Positions 1 to 11,808 of a stretch of DNA of 64,000 bases are shown here, one piece after another. The DNA lies in the NCBI GenBank assembly GCA_020466095.1, contig CM035807.1:79690351-79754350 (forward strand), read 5' to 3'. The notes beneath the pieces were generated by a model. It had not been told where the DNA came from, did not search any database, and saw only the letters and a list, made by a program, of their open reading frames with translations. Each line of letters begins with the position of its first letter. Within the stretch, counting starts at the first letter, position 1. A program made the translations under genes and the position numbers. The DNA comes from Chlorops oryzae (Eukaryota > Arthropoda > Insecta > Diptera > Chloropidae).

Positions 1-3000
1 CAAAAGCCCGATCCGAGAAGCATATCTCACTTGAACGTGAACTTTTCTCGTATAGCTTCAAGCGAATTTATTTCAATTTTTTTTATATTTATTTTTTGGT
101 TGATGGTGAAGTCTTACTCGTGGCCAAATTTCAATTTTGAACTTACTTTAGGAAATAGAATTATGGACTGCAAGCAATGGGAGTATCCCGACTAGCATAG
201 ATTCCCCATTTTTTTTTTTTTTTTTTGAAGCCTTCTTTCCAAAAGGCCATGAGCGAATTTGTCTGATTTCAGACTCTTTTTAGGGTTAAAAAATTTTGAA
301 AACTATCTGTGGGAACTGTAAAAAGTTTCATCACATTTGAAGGAACTCAGCATGTTGCCAGCCAAAAGTAAAAACAGAAATGTGTCGCCAATGCTCTTTT
401 ATATGTAGGTATCGGCAATGTGATCTTGGTTTCATGACTCGATGAAAGAATAGCAGCAACGATACGAAAATTGTTCAAAATGCTGTCATCGTTTTAGCGA
501 ATGCTGCCAATTGTTGCCAACGTTGCGTTTTCGTAAAATAAATAGCATCGGTAGCCAACTCTTTTTAAGCAATAATATTGCTCTCATTGTTATTGTTAGT
601 TTTTTGTTCTTCTTGTTGTAGTAGTAGCTGTTGTGTTGTTGTTGTTGTTGTTAATTTTCATGTGCCTGACCATGACCAAAGAGATGCAACATTCTGCATG
701 CCGTACAATTGACTAGCGTCAGCTAGAATCAGCAGCAGTAAAAACAAAAATAAAATTTAAAAAAAATTAAAAAAAAAACCTAAATCGATTGATTATTGCT
801 ACTGCAACCGCTAACAGCATTTGCTACTGTTGTTGCTGTGCTGTTTTGGTGTAAATGTTGTTCCCATACTTGTATGTGCGTCTCAGAAAATCACACAATT
901 TCACAATAATTCGTTTTGTGTATGTAGACCACGACGCGCATCACGACTGAAGGCGAACATACAGCAGCGTATGCTGTGCCAATTTCGCTCTTGAAATTCT
1001 CCTGACTCCTCACAATGCACCGCAGAAAACAATTCGTTGAGAAGTGCGCGCATGCGTAGCTTGGCAGCTGTGGAGTTACAGCAGCAGCAACAGCAGCTAT
1101 TCGTATCTAGAATAGTGCATCAGCATCGCATTACATGTGTGGATATATTGCCCGGACCTCGACCGTTGTCTGTTGTCAACGCGATCAACGAAATGGTTGA
1201 GAAAATTTGCCTTCTTTTCTATGTTTTTTTATTCCAAAATTCATGTGCTACATTTCGAATTGTTAAAAGGAATGCCTGAAAAAGTTTTATGACTGAATAG
1301 ATACTAAGACCTCCAACGGATTGAACTTTATGTGCCGCCACTGCAACAAATGTAAATTACTTTTGTAACTGCAACACAATTTGATGCACTTGGAGGAATA
1401 TTGGAGCCGTTTTCATTTGGATATCTTCGATTGAAATGTGAAGTAGACGCTGAGAAGTAGTTTTGAAATTTATAATTTTTATTTCCTACCAGAAAGTGCA
1501 GTTCAGGTTCGTGTCTTAAGTCTTTTGTTTGGAATGCGTTCTACGACTTTTCAAAGCTCAATAGCGAATCGATTTCGTTTCTTAAGACATTTGTTTTCAA
1601 TAGTTTCCACCTCGTTTCCTAGCTCAATAGTAAATCAATAGTGATTTCAATGAATAAAATTTTTTAATATTATATATTTTAAAAATTTCACTGTTAAGAT
1701 TCCGATCAAAGAACTCAAAAAGCTTAATTTCATATGAAAAAAAAAAAACGAAATTCCGATTAACTTCGTCACTAAAATCAACGTGACTCAATCCCGTTGT
1801 ATTGAGTTTTTACTTCTCCTGTTTCTTCCCCACTAAATTTTAACGTTCATTTTCTATCGTCAACTTGACGAAATCGCAATTTTGAACTCGCTTTCGAAGT
1901 CATAAAAATCATTACTTCATGAGCACGCAAGGCATTGCGACCGAATGACTGCACTTAAAAGCTTTGAGGAAATAAGAATAATTTGAATGTTTTTATGAAT
2001 CCACACACACCTTAGCTCAAAGATGCTTTTTAGCTTTAGCCGACCGGCATTTTCCTGATCTTTTTAAGCTCGCTTGGAACGACTTCTATACACATAGGCC
2101 TAAAAAGTTCTTTACTAGTATCACCAGCATCGCCACCATCTTGGCATAACCACCAGCACCACCAACACAATCAGTATTATTGCCGTCAACGCTATCGTTC
2201 CCAATGACTCTGTGGCAAAAATGAAAGAACAGAAAGAAGAAAAAAACGCAAGGTCATAAAATTGCTCAACAACTAAATGCATAAAAATCATTTAAATATG
2301 AACTGTTCACATAGACGCAGAAAAGGAGAAATGAAAAAAAATGGACAGACCGTCTCGCCCTCTTCATAAACCTATTGCACTTTATGGTTCACCGAATACA
2401 ACTATCCATTTCTCTCTCACTCTATCTCTATCTCTCTCTGTCTCTCTGCCTGCCTTTTGTCCCTACTCCAAGAGAACCTGGAGAATGTTTCGGGAAGAGA
2501 TTTATCCACACAAAAAAAGAGCATTCATAGTTGCAACTTTAAAATCCATATCCACAGCGGCGCTATGGCAAGGCAAACATTCGCGCTGTAATTTATTTGC
2601 CCTGCATGTTTTGGACATTTATTACTTCGAAAATGTTTGCACTACGTGATGTGTGCGAACTATTGGCCGAAGTCCATGGGATACGTGAAAATATTGAAAC
2701 TGATTTTGGTTTTGTTTTTTTTTTTTAGTGCCTATTGGGAATTTCGGTTGGACTTGGGATAGGTCAGAGTATTTTTAGAAAGCTTTCGAAACGACGAAGA
2801 GTTAATTAGGATTAAGCGTTAAGTGAGCTCATCGATTTAGCACTTTTTAGTACTACTTAAGCGCGTATTGAAGCTGAGGAATCAGCTAATAGCAAACGAG
2901 GTTTTAGAAAGCGGTCGAATTAAGGGCATAAAGTGGGGGAAGGCCAATAACGGAATGTTCATTGCCTTTTACCGTAAAGTTAATTACTTTAAAAGGCATC

Positions 3001-3140
3001 ATCTAATTGAAAAAGGCATCGTATCAATGTTGTTATGAGCGATGAAAGCTCCTGCCTAAATGAATTCGGTAGATTGAACGATGACAGTGGAAAAATTTTG
3101 ACGCATTAAAGCAGGGACTTTTTTACCTGGACTGCATACA

Positions 3141-3464
3141 TACAGGTTTCCCGAAAACATTTGTAAAAAATGACACCATCGATAGGTCGATTCAATAGAA
3201 GTGTTTTTTGCTTTGAAACCACCTTTCTGAATGGTACGGTTTACGAGCTGTAGCACTTCAAAAATATGTTGTATATTTGTATGGAATTTTGAGTACACTT
3301 TCAAACAAAAACAATTTTTTTTTTTAATAACACAAAAATGTTATGCTAAAATGACTTTTTTGGAAGTTATACCGCTCGAAAACGGTACCACTGAGACAGG
3401 TGGTTTAAAAGCAAAAAACACTTCTCTTGATTCGACCTATCGAAGGTTTGCGGGACACCCTGTA
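3141..3464. mobile_element. TA-flanked MITE with ~80-bp inverted repeats
   Basis: Two arms, about 3179-3259 and 3365-3446, are imperfect inverted copies (left arm contains CGATAGGTCGATTCAATAG). The outer ends read ATACAGG at the left and CCTGTAT at the right, so the element (3143-3462) is flanked by TA, as expected for Tc1/mariner-type insertion. The spacer encodes nothing recognisable. The right end, GGGACACCCTGTAT, resembles the ends of the element at 29580-30071. Non-autonomous DNA transposon is an inference from structure. Confidence 0.65.
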
Positions 3465-6400
3465 TATCCGAGAAATACCTACTATAATACGAAAAGGGAA
3501 TTCAACAAATTTTTCATAATATTTTGCTATTAAATTTTGAATACTTACTTGCTTAGCACGCCTCAACAATTTTGTCGTTTAAAAGTGTCAAAATTCACTG
3601 ATTTTTGATGTGAGATGACTATTTAACCTCGGTCTTCCGAAGGCGCAAACCCACAAGAGAAATCAGTGATTAGCTGAAAGTGAAAACCAAAAGCCCAAAC
3701 CGAACTCCTAGACCAGCAGTTACAACAGTAGTCAAAGTCTACAACCTCTATTGTTGTTTCCATTGAAAAACGTTGCATGTGATTTTTACACTTTTTTTCC
3801 TTTTTTTTTTTTTTTTTGAATAAAATATCTTTCTGAGCATTCACAAGTGAAGACAAACAAAAAAAAAAATCTTTAAAAAAATATTTTTAAATAAATAAAA
3901 AAGTTCAAACAATTTTGATTTAAATCTGCACAAACGGTAAATGCTGCCGAGTCTATAAAATTTATAGCTAAAATCACATACATCGACTGTAAATGGGTAA
4001 AGCGGCAAAGCACAAAGCCGAACATGAATGCACAATAAAAGGACGCAAACAACTATTAATATAACTTAAAGAAAATATGCAAAAAAAAAAAGGAAGAGAA
4101 AAATTTTTAAATTTTTGGAAAATTGCATAAGCTCGAAAATTGTTGTTTGTGGAAAATGGTCGAAAGTACGAGTAAAAAAGTGCAGCAGCAGCGGCAGCAG
4201 CTATTTATGCTAATTTATGAGCTGCTAACTTCGATTTTGGCTACTCTTGCCCAAATGTGGCGGCCACAATTTAAGCTTCAATGAAAAAAACCACCAACAA
4301 AAAAAAAAAACCAAAAATAATAGTAAATAAATAAATGAAATCAAAAGTGCTTTTGCATTGTCGATTCCATAATTTATTGCTTCATTTGCGTGTTAAAATT
4401 TTCTATAATTCAACTTTGAATTGGCCACAGCTTTCGGTTTCAATTTCATTTGCATTGATGGATTGCGCGACTTTAAGCTACACTGAGGCCAACAATTGCC
4501 TTGCAATTCGAAACCGAATTCGAAAATTTGTTGAAAGCATCACACGTGAGATACCACCGCTGCTCTGTGTGGTGATGTGAGCTGGTATTATTAGCTGGTG
4601 TGAAATACCGGCGCCTTAAATGTCACTGTACATTCAAAAGTAACAATGAAAAAATTTGACTTTTTGTAAAGAATTTCCAATGGTTGACGATGGAGCTGGT
4701 TTTTTTTTTCGTTTTTTTTTTTTTTTTGAACATCTGTTGCAAATAACATAAAGGCGGTAGATTTAACGAGCAAACGAAAATACATACCAAATGGTTTCTT
4801 TTTTTTTTTGGTTTGGTTTGATTATACTCGTATTGCTGCACCTTCTAGCACTTAATTTAATTAACATTTTTATAGCGTAATTGTATGAAAAGTGATTTGG
4901 AAGTGTGAATTTTATGCACCTAAATTTTTGTAAGGTACCACATCAACATGAACATGCATTAATTTTACCATTCTTAACCCTTCATTCACAACATGTTCCA
5001 GTGCCAGCGCCACTCAATGACCTTTTATATCGATGCAACTTGTTGAGTGGGAACATTCTTCTTTTGATTGCCTCGAATTTTATGCATTCTTCGAAAGTCG
5101 CTGGCTTTTACATATATACAAATATATAGGTACATATATGTATATATATAAAAAGAAAAATAATTTGTTGCAATTATTTGCGACAATTTCCGTTGAACGT
5201 GTCTTACTTTGCTTGACTTTTAATTAATGTAGCGTTAAGGATTTGAGTTCAAAGCAGTTTTTCTTTTTTAAATTCATGTGGATTTATTTCGTTGGCTTGG
5301 CGTTAAGAGATTTACGCCATTAATCTCTTTGCGAAGAACCTAAACTATTTCGTGAATAATGAGGCTAGCTTGGAAAGAGCAATTAACGTGGAATTTTCAA
5401 GCAGGAAATCAGGCACTTAGTCGTTTGTTCTTATTTAAATTAAAGAAAATTCATGTTTAAGAATACCAGAGTTTCGTCGGGCAAAGAAAAATCCTGGGAG
5501 ATTACTAGATAAGACTGATATTGCTTAGCAAAAGCCATTCGAGAGACCTTGACAAATTGGCCATTCCGTCGGCCAAATACTGGCAATCCTCTTCGGGCAT
5601 GGCCTTATATATATGGCCTTTGCCGTGTCTTACTAGTTACTCTGAAGAAATGCCGCTGGCAGAAGGCCACTGCATCCAGTAGCGTCGTTTGGATAGGGCA
5701 CGGTTGGGCAACCGCCCAGGGCGGCGGTTATAGAGGGGCATTTTTAAACTTACTTGCGGATGTGTTTGAATTGCCCTTAGGGCGCACCCATGTCGCTGGC
5801 GGCACTGAGTTCATCGCCATTTCAATTTCCCTGAATAGTTTTCTGTTCTCAGAGTATCGAATATCACAAGGATTGCTTATAAATGGGAACGGGATCACCT
5901 CTATCGTAAGGAAGGTTTTTCTCGAATCCCGGAGATATCATTTTGGTGAAATCAGTGCTCTCAGAATGTCGATTTGAAGCTACACAAAGAAACAATGTAT
6001 CCTCATCAATCAATACCCAAATTATAAAGCGAAAAAGGAAGCTAATTCCTTGTCTTTTTGCACCTAAATTAAGCAATCAATGATAGCCTATATCTCATAT
6101 CATATCTTGATCAAAAGTATATCTCCAGAGTTATATAAACCCTTTGCCATTTAAAATTAATTTTGATCTTTAAAGAAAAAAATCGTGCCTCTTTTCGAAA
6201 TTTTCCCATGGGAAATAATGTAAAATTACTGCACGATTTTCGTTCTTTGAACTGACCACTACAGGGGAAAAAAATGCAATAAAAGTAGCAACGAAAGAAG
6301 AGGGAAAAAAAACTTTTCAATTTAACAATAGCAAAATATATAAACTCTGATCAAAAGGAAAATATTTAAAAGCCAAAAATGTCACAGACAAACTGCAGCA

Positions 6401-8061
6401 GTTCATACAAAAGCTCACATTGTTTTCTTGTTTTTATTTTTTTTTACCATAACACGTAACGCCCGCTCAGACATGCCGTCTTCATATATACCTACATATA
6501 TCCTTTGACTTCGGAACTACTTAAAGCAAATTTTTTTTTCTATTCTTTCTCTTCTTCCTCTTCTTCGATAGTAAATCGAGTTTTTATTGTTGTCCGATCT
6601 CAATTGAATTCTGTTCTTTTTTTTCGCATTTTTCCTTTGCGTATTGGTATCTACTCCATACTATCCATACTTTTCCATACTATCCGCTCGCTTTTGTCTT
6701 AAGTACGTGAAAAATGTTCAATCGGATCCATATGTACTTTAACTCAAAATGCACTATTTTTCATATGGAATAAAGCGAAATGTTTGCGCATAAACATTGG
6801 CAACATAAGCCGAACTTAACGGCAGATGGTCAGTCGGTGCGAGTACTTTCTTAAGTTGAATTATCTTAATCGGAATTTGCATAATTTTTATTTTTTTTCA
6901 CGGAATAATTCTTTGAGCGCATTCCGTTCAAAAAACAGTTATTGAACTCATTATAATTTCAATAAAATATTCGATGGAACTTAATCATCGAACGCGAATG
7001 CGAATGCATTTCCGCATTAATTTGGGGTCATTTCAAAATATTTCTTAGAGTCTTAAGAATTTATTAGTGATTCAAAGCGATATAATAGCAAGATTTGTCT
7101 TCAGTCGATACACATACCTAAATAAATGAAAACTATTTAATTAATAATTATAATTACTTAGGCAATTCATGAGGTCTTCTAAAATCCCTTTTGAATTTTT
7201 AGCTCTAAGGCTCATAGTTCTGAAAATATTTCAAACTTTTGATGGTTTGAACTTTCAAATGACAGACTTCCGGGAATTTAAGCCAGATTTATAAATTTTA
7301 TATGACAATTTTTGAAAAATTCAATATAGGTCATTATTAAGTTATTACTCAATGAAGTATAGAATCGACTATTAACGATATTTTTATATTATGAAATAAT
7401 TTCTAATGTTCTCAAACTAAATTGATACTAATTTTTTCAATGCATTTAAAGTAAAATAAATTTCAATGATACTGCAATGTCTGATTCAAATATTTAGTCA
7501 GAAGTTTTACTGTCAAACAGTGGTTTATAAGCTTGCAGTGTAATTGATACGGACCGTAATTGGAGTAGCATTAGGACGCAAACGAAATTTTCCAAAATTT
7601 TACCATAATTGAATCACATATCGATATCCGAATCGAATATAAAGATTAACGATCCCACTATAGGCAAATTATTTTAATTGAGAAAATTTAATCTGTACAT
7701 GAAGACTTAAAAAAATATTTCGAGAATTAAACTTTCAGGAAATGCAATTTAATCATCGTAAAGTTGAAGTTAAAAAATATTTTTTATAGCAAGGGATATA
7801 TTTAAAAGGGATTTTAGAAGACCTTGTGAGTATTGAGGGAGTATTACTGTTTCGTGCAGAACTTGCTTATTCATCATCGATTTGAACAAATTATCCCAAA
7901 AATCAAATAAAATTAACTCCTCTAAGTCTTTTCTTAAACATTTTTAAGATCGGTGAAGAAAATAAGATTCTGTAGAGCCTTAAACATTAAAAAACACATC
8001 TTTTTACAGAAAAGTCGAAAATCCACAGGAAAAGTGAATTTAGATCTACTGTAAAAATCCT

Positions 8062-8268
8062 TTAAACTAAACTATATGTGAAAAATGAGACATAACAGAA
8101 AAATAAAATTGAATGAATGAGTAATAATGTGCTGCCACAATAAGTGACACTTAGGCTCATGCCTTGTGAAACACAAAAATGTAAATACGCCACGAATGAG
8201 ATGGTTGAACCTAGGCCTCTCCTTGCGAATGATCTCAACCAACTACGGCACAGAGGCCAGGCCGTCAA
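8062..8268 (-). mobile_element. Candidate tRNA-derived SINE (minus strand)
   Basis: Read on the minus strand, the stretch begins with a tRNA-like head: an A-box-like TGCCGTAGTTGGTTGAG, then about 30 nt later a degenerate B-box-like AGGTTCAACC. This is the spacing of an internal Pol III promoter. The rest is AT-rich and not tRNA-like. It is different from the three-copy SINE family at 51.7-55.0 kb. It could also be a decayed tRNA pseudogene; only one copy is in the window. Confidence 0.4.
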
Positions 8269-8273
8269 CTGAA

Positions 8274-8458
8274 GGCTCAGTTACTCTTGATTGAACGTAT
8301 CTTAACTTAACTATTATAGAAATATGTCTTACACAGATTCTTATCTCAAGTCAAATAAAGTTTTCAGTAACTGCTCCCATACAAAATGTACTAAACATAT
8401 CAATTCAGCTGATTAAATAACTAAAGTTCAGTTACGTTCAATGAAGAGTAACTGAGCC
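8274..8458. mobile_element. Short inverted-repeat element
   Basis: The left arm starts GGCTCAGTTACTCTTGATTG and the right arm is its near-perfect reverse complement, ending at 8458. The match continues for about 45 bp into AACGTA...AACTTAA-type sequence. The roughly 90-bp centre has no ORF. No clear target-site duplication is visible. The structure fits a small foldback or MITE-like element in the kug intron. Confidence 0.5.
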
Positions 8459-10145
8459 GTCAGTCTAATCAAAAACTTCAAAACAAAAAATTAATATTAA
8501 TTGGAAATTTGAAAAAAAAAAAATCAATTATTGGAATCTTAATTGGGATTTAATTGGTCTGCTGATAAACAATACTTATCGGTAAAAGAAATATCTTATT
8601 AATAACATCCTCCCAAATGCGCTCAACGCGCAATATTTTGGCCTCGAATTCATTTCCCGCACTCAGGCTAATAAACCATTCAAAAGGACAATAATTCTTG
8701 AAATAAAATAAAAATTTTGAAAACAATTGATCATCGACAACAAAAACAATAGGGTACTTCCTTTGGCATTGTAAAACGGGCGGACCACGTAGAGTGTTGC
8801 TGTGGAACTGTAAAGTTCATATGCATATATTGAACATATGCATACGACTGTGGGCACATGTTGTAACAAGAAAACAAAACAGAACAGAAATAGTGCAGCT
8901 TCACGCAACCGACTGCAGTAAATATGTCTCTTATAGGTGCCCCTTCTTTTTTCAAATGTATAAAAGAACCGAAGTTTGTGCCCAAATGCGACGCTCATGA
9001 GTAAGCAGCAACAGGCATTACGCCTTGCAAATTGCTGCTTAGGCTGCCTTGATTTCAAGATGCTTGATTTCTGTTATTGCCGCTGGAAAACAGTTGTGAT
9101 ACTGCATTACAGACACCATTCCGATGCGTAGTAATTTCCAGGCATTTTGTTTTTTTTTTTTTGCTTTTGTTTTATTCTTTTTTTTTAATTCATTTTTCAC
9201 TGAATTTTGCACGAAAAGCCTTTTCGTCTCAGACTGCGGTTACCGCAACGAATCGCGAATTATACACTGTACGAATTAAATGGATTTTTGTCCTTGTAAT
9301 ATTCTTCATTAAATTTTCGATTCGTTAAAAGTGGATTTATTTTTTCCTAAGAGACACTAGGTTCCTCTTGGGTTATTTATTATTGATAAAATAAATAAAA
9401 TCCCGGAGGATCAAGATTCAACTCAATCTTCTGTGTGTAAAAGTGCTTCCCCACATGGCGCTTTTAAAAAGTATTTTGCTATCGCTCCCCAAGTGTGGTT
9501 GATCAAAAAGTATTTTCAGCAAGCAAAATTGTTCTTGATAGAAAGTTTTAGAGCAAGAAAACTTGCTTCTTCAGGAAGTAAAAGCACTTTACTTGCCAAA
9601 TGGAGAAGCGCCTTAAGAATTATGAAATCAACTGTTTTGATTATATTAAAGTAGTTTTTTCAAGAGAATTGAAGTCAGTACTTAAAAGGACTCAGAAGAG
9701 TTCGTTTCATTAATGATCGCTGCCACAGAAGGGGGGAGTTCGACTTTTAAGCCTTCCTTCCCAAAATAAAGATAAATATATTTTTTAACTGATGCCCCTG
9801 AAAAATGTCCTTAAGATCTTTGAGTAATGGTTTAAAAAGCATTGAAAACAAATATTTTTTTTTTCTTGTAAAGCCCCGCAAAAATATGTCCTGTCTGTCT
9901 GTGTGCCTGGCTTCATTCAATGACTCATTTACACGAAATTAAATCTCATAGAATCGAAAAGCAATTTTATTTGTAATTTTTTTGGAGTGTAGCGCCTTTA
10001 TCTGTATGTTCCGGAGAAGGCGCGCGCATTCAACAAGCGCTGTAGACCGCTGAAACGAAATGAAATTCGAACGAGATTTATCACACATGCCAGTTGCAGG
10101 AACGCATTGCATTCGTCGTCAAAGTCGATTTTGGCTTTGGTGACG

Positions 10146-10206
10146 CAGTCGCGGACGCGGTCGCGGTCGCGATGGCAGTCGCAGTCGCTGTCGCTGTCGC
10201 AGTGGC
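10146..10206. repeat. GTCGCG/GTCGCT hexamer microsatellite
   Basis: A run of about ten imperfect six-base units (GTCGCG, GTCGCA, GTCGCT). Translated in any frame it gives Ala-Val or Ala-Thr dipeptides. The overlapping ORFs on both strands are therefore artefacts of the repeat. Confidence 0.8.
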
Positions 10207-11550
10207 GGCATCAGAATCTACACCCGACTCGAAACGGCGAGCAGCAATTCTTTTCGATGCATGCCATCGAACGAGCCACACCAGCACACATTCATATTGG
10301 TATCTCTACTCATATTATGTGGTGGCATATACACGCTAACGAGCTGAATTTCTAGCCAGCCAAGCCAATGGCTAGGCTTTGCTCGATTTGTTGCGCCTTT
10401 GCATCGTTCGGCAATCGCAATCAAATCGAAATGCGTCTTTTTCGCACAATGAAGCGCTTCACTGCAGTCACACTTTACCGCCGAACGATTGATGATGTGG
10501 AAAATTCTCTTCTAGTTGGACAGATGCAACACTGTAATGACCAGTCAGCCGGCCAGTCAACGAAAGCATGGCCTCTTTTCTTATTTATTTATTTTCAAAA
10601 ATTTTTCTTACCCACTTCTATCTAAAATCAGCTCCGTCATTCCATTCTATGGAAGAAAAAAACACACACAACTAGAGACAAAGAGAAAGGGATAAATGGT
10701 GATGGGGAGATGGAGATGGAGGATGGAACGATCAAATTTGCTTCGGAAAAGTCCGTCAACCGTTTTGGCCAATCCCAAAATTATTCATTTCAGCACAAAT
10801 TTTTCAGAATTGCCGTTGGTAAAGTTCATTCTTTACAAATCTTGTTTATCAGAGAATTCCAACCTTTCTTCAATTCGTCATGCTTATGTGCATATTTCAC
10901 ATTGTTCGGTGCAAAAAAAAAAAAAAAGAAGAAGAAATGCAGAGGAAAAAGAAAAAAATCACAACCTATGGTAGGTAACCTCATATGGTTACAATCTGAG
11001 ATAATGTCAATGTTTCATACTAGAAATTAAATCAGGCAACAGTTTTTTACCTACTAACAAGCTTCGCAGGAATTTTTTTTTTTGTATAGTGAACGACGTT
11101 TACGCGAAGCGTTAACAACAATACGGGCTGCCGGGAGATGCTCAAAAATTGAGTGCAATTTTTTGTTTGTTTTGTTTTGTTTTGAACTCCTCGCGCTGGA
11201 AACGATGCATTTTACTCATCGTATGCGCGCTCGTGCATGCGATTTTAATGCAATCAAGATTCGAAAAAATGGTGCCAAGATGTCGTCGGACACCGTCGGA
11301 CTTGAACGTTGAACACGATTAGGGAAACAATGCGTTCTAATTTAACAACTGAGCAAATTGAAATTGTACCATAAAAGGAAATTCCTCATGCGTGTGTACT
11401 GCACATGGACTATTTTCGCCAGAGAAGGTCCAATTCGAAATCCAATTCCAATCACAACACATCACTCTTAGTCCAAAAAGCTCATCGGAAATTAAGAATC
11501 GCATTGATCCTATACAATATTTCTGTATAAATATATTCAAATAATCATTA

Positions 11551-11778
11551 TTAACCTTCCTGACTGTATTCATTTTTGTGAAAGGCGTGACTACATATCG
11601 GTCTCTCAGACCGATTTTAAATTTTGAGTCCTGCAAGTTTAGATCCCTGATGAATTCAAAAAGTTATACCTCCTTTACATTGATAGATTGCCGGCCATAT
11701 TAATTTAATTTTTTCAAATTTTTCATTTGATAGTGATGCGTCGGTCTCACAGACCACAAATACAGTCAGGAAGGTTAA
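11551..11778. mobile_element. piggyBac-type MITE beside kug splice acceptor
   Basis: A 228-bp unit has perfect 20-bp terminal inverted repeats (11551-11570 and 11759-11778, starting TTAACCTTCCTGACTGTATT), including a TTAA at each outer end. TTAA target duplication and a CC start fit the piggyBac superfamily. Just inside, two short palindromes share a GGTCT-NNN-AGACC hairpin (near 11600-11615 and 11731-11745). No coding capacity. The right TTAA lies 30 nt upstream of the first kug exon base, inside the region normally occupied by branch point and pyrimidine tract. Confidence 0.8.
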
Positions 11779-11808
11779 TTGAATTTATTTTCTTTTGTCC
11801 TTTTTCAG

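Larger units (their letters stand above)
1..11808 (+). other. Long kug intron (3' portion), no coding exon
   Basis: No reading frame here resembles cadherin, EGF or LamG sequence, and none has flanking splice signals that would join to the exon at 11809. That exon begins inside a cadherin repeat, so the missing N-terminal half of the protein must lie beyond the left edge. The simplest reading is that this stretch is intron. It holds homopolymer runs, a GTT-rich tract near 630-655, a TC-rich tract near 2410-2445, a GTCGCG-type microsatellite near 10146-10206 and the inverted-repeat elements listed separately. The ORFs seen here are short, low-complexity and unsupported. An unrecognised nested gene or non-coding RNA cannot be excluded. 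Confidence 0.6.

Noticed and set aside
5549..5977. 142-codon frame
   Set aside because: No recognisable domain; it overlaps a GGGCAACCGCCC-rich repeat-like segment and shows no splice context.
10081..10355. Overlapping frames of Ala/Val/Thr repeats on both strands
   Set aside because: Produced by the GTCGCG-type microsatellite.
11727..11808. Upstream extension of the kug open frame with an ATG-like start
   Set aside because: It runs through the TTAA element and the pyrimidine tract; the acceptor at 11808 and the cadherin sequence start at 11809.
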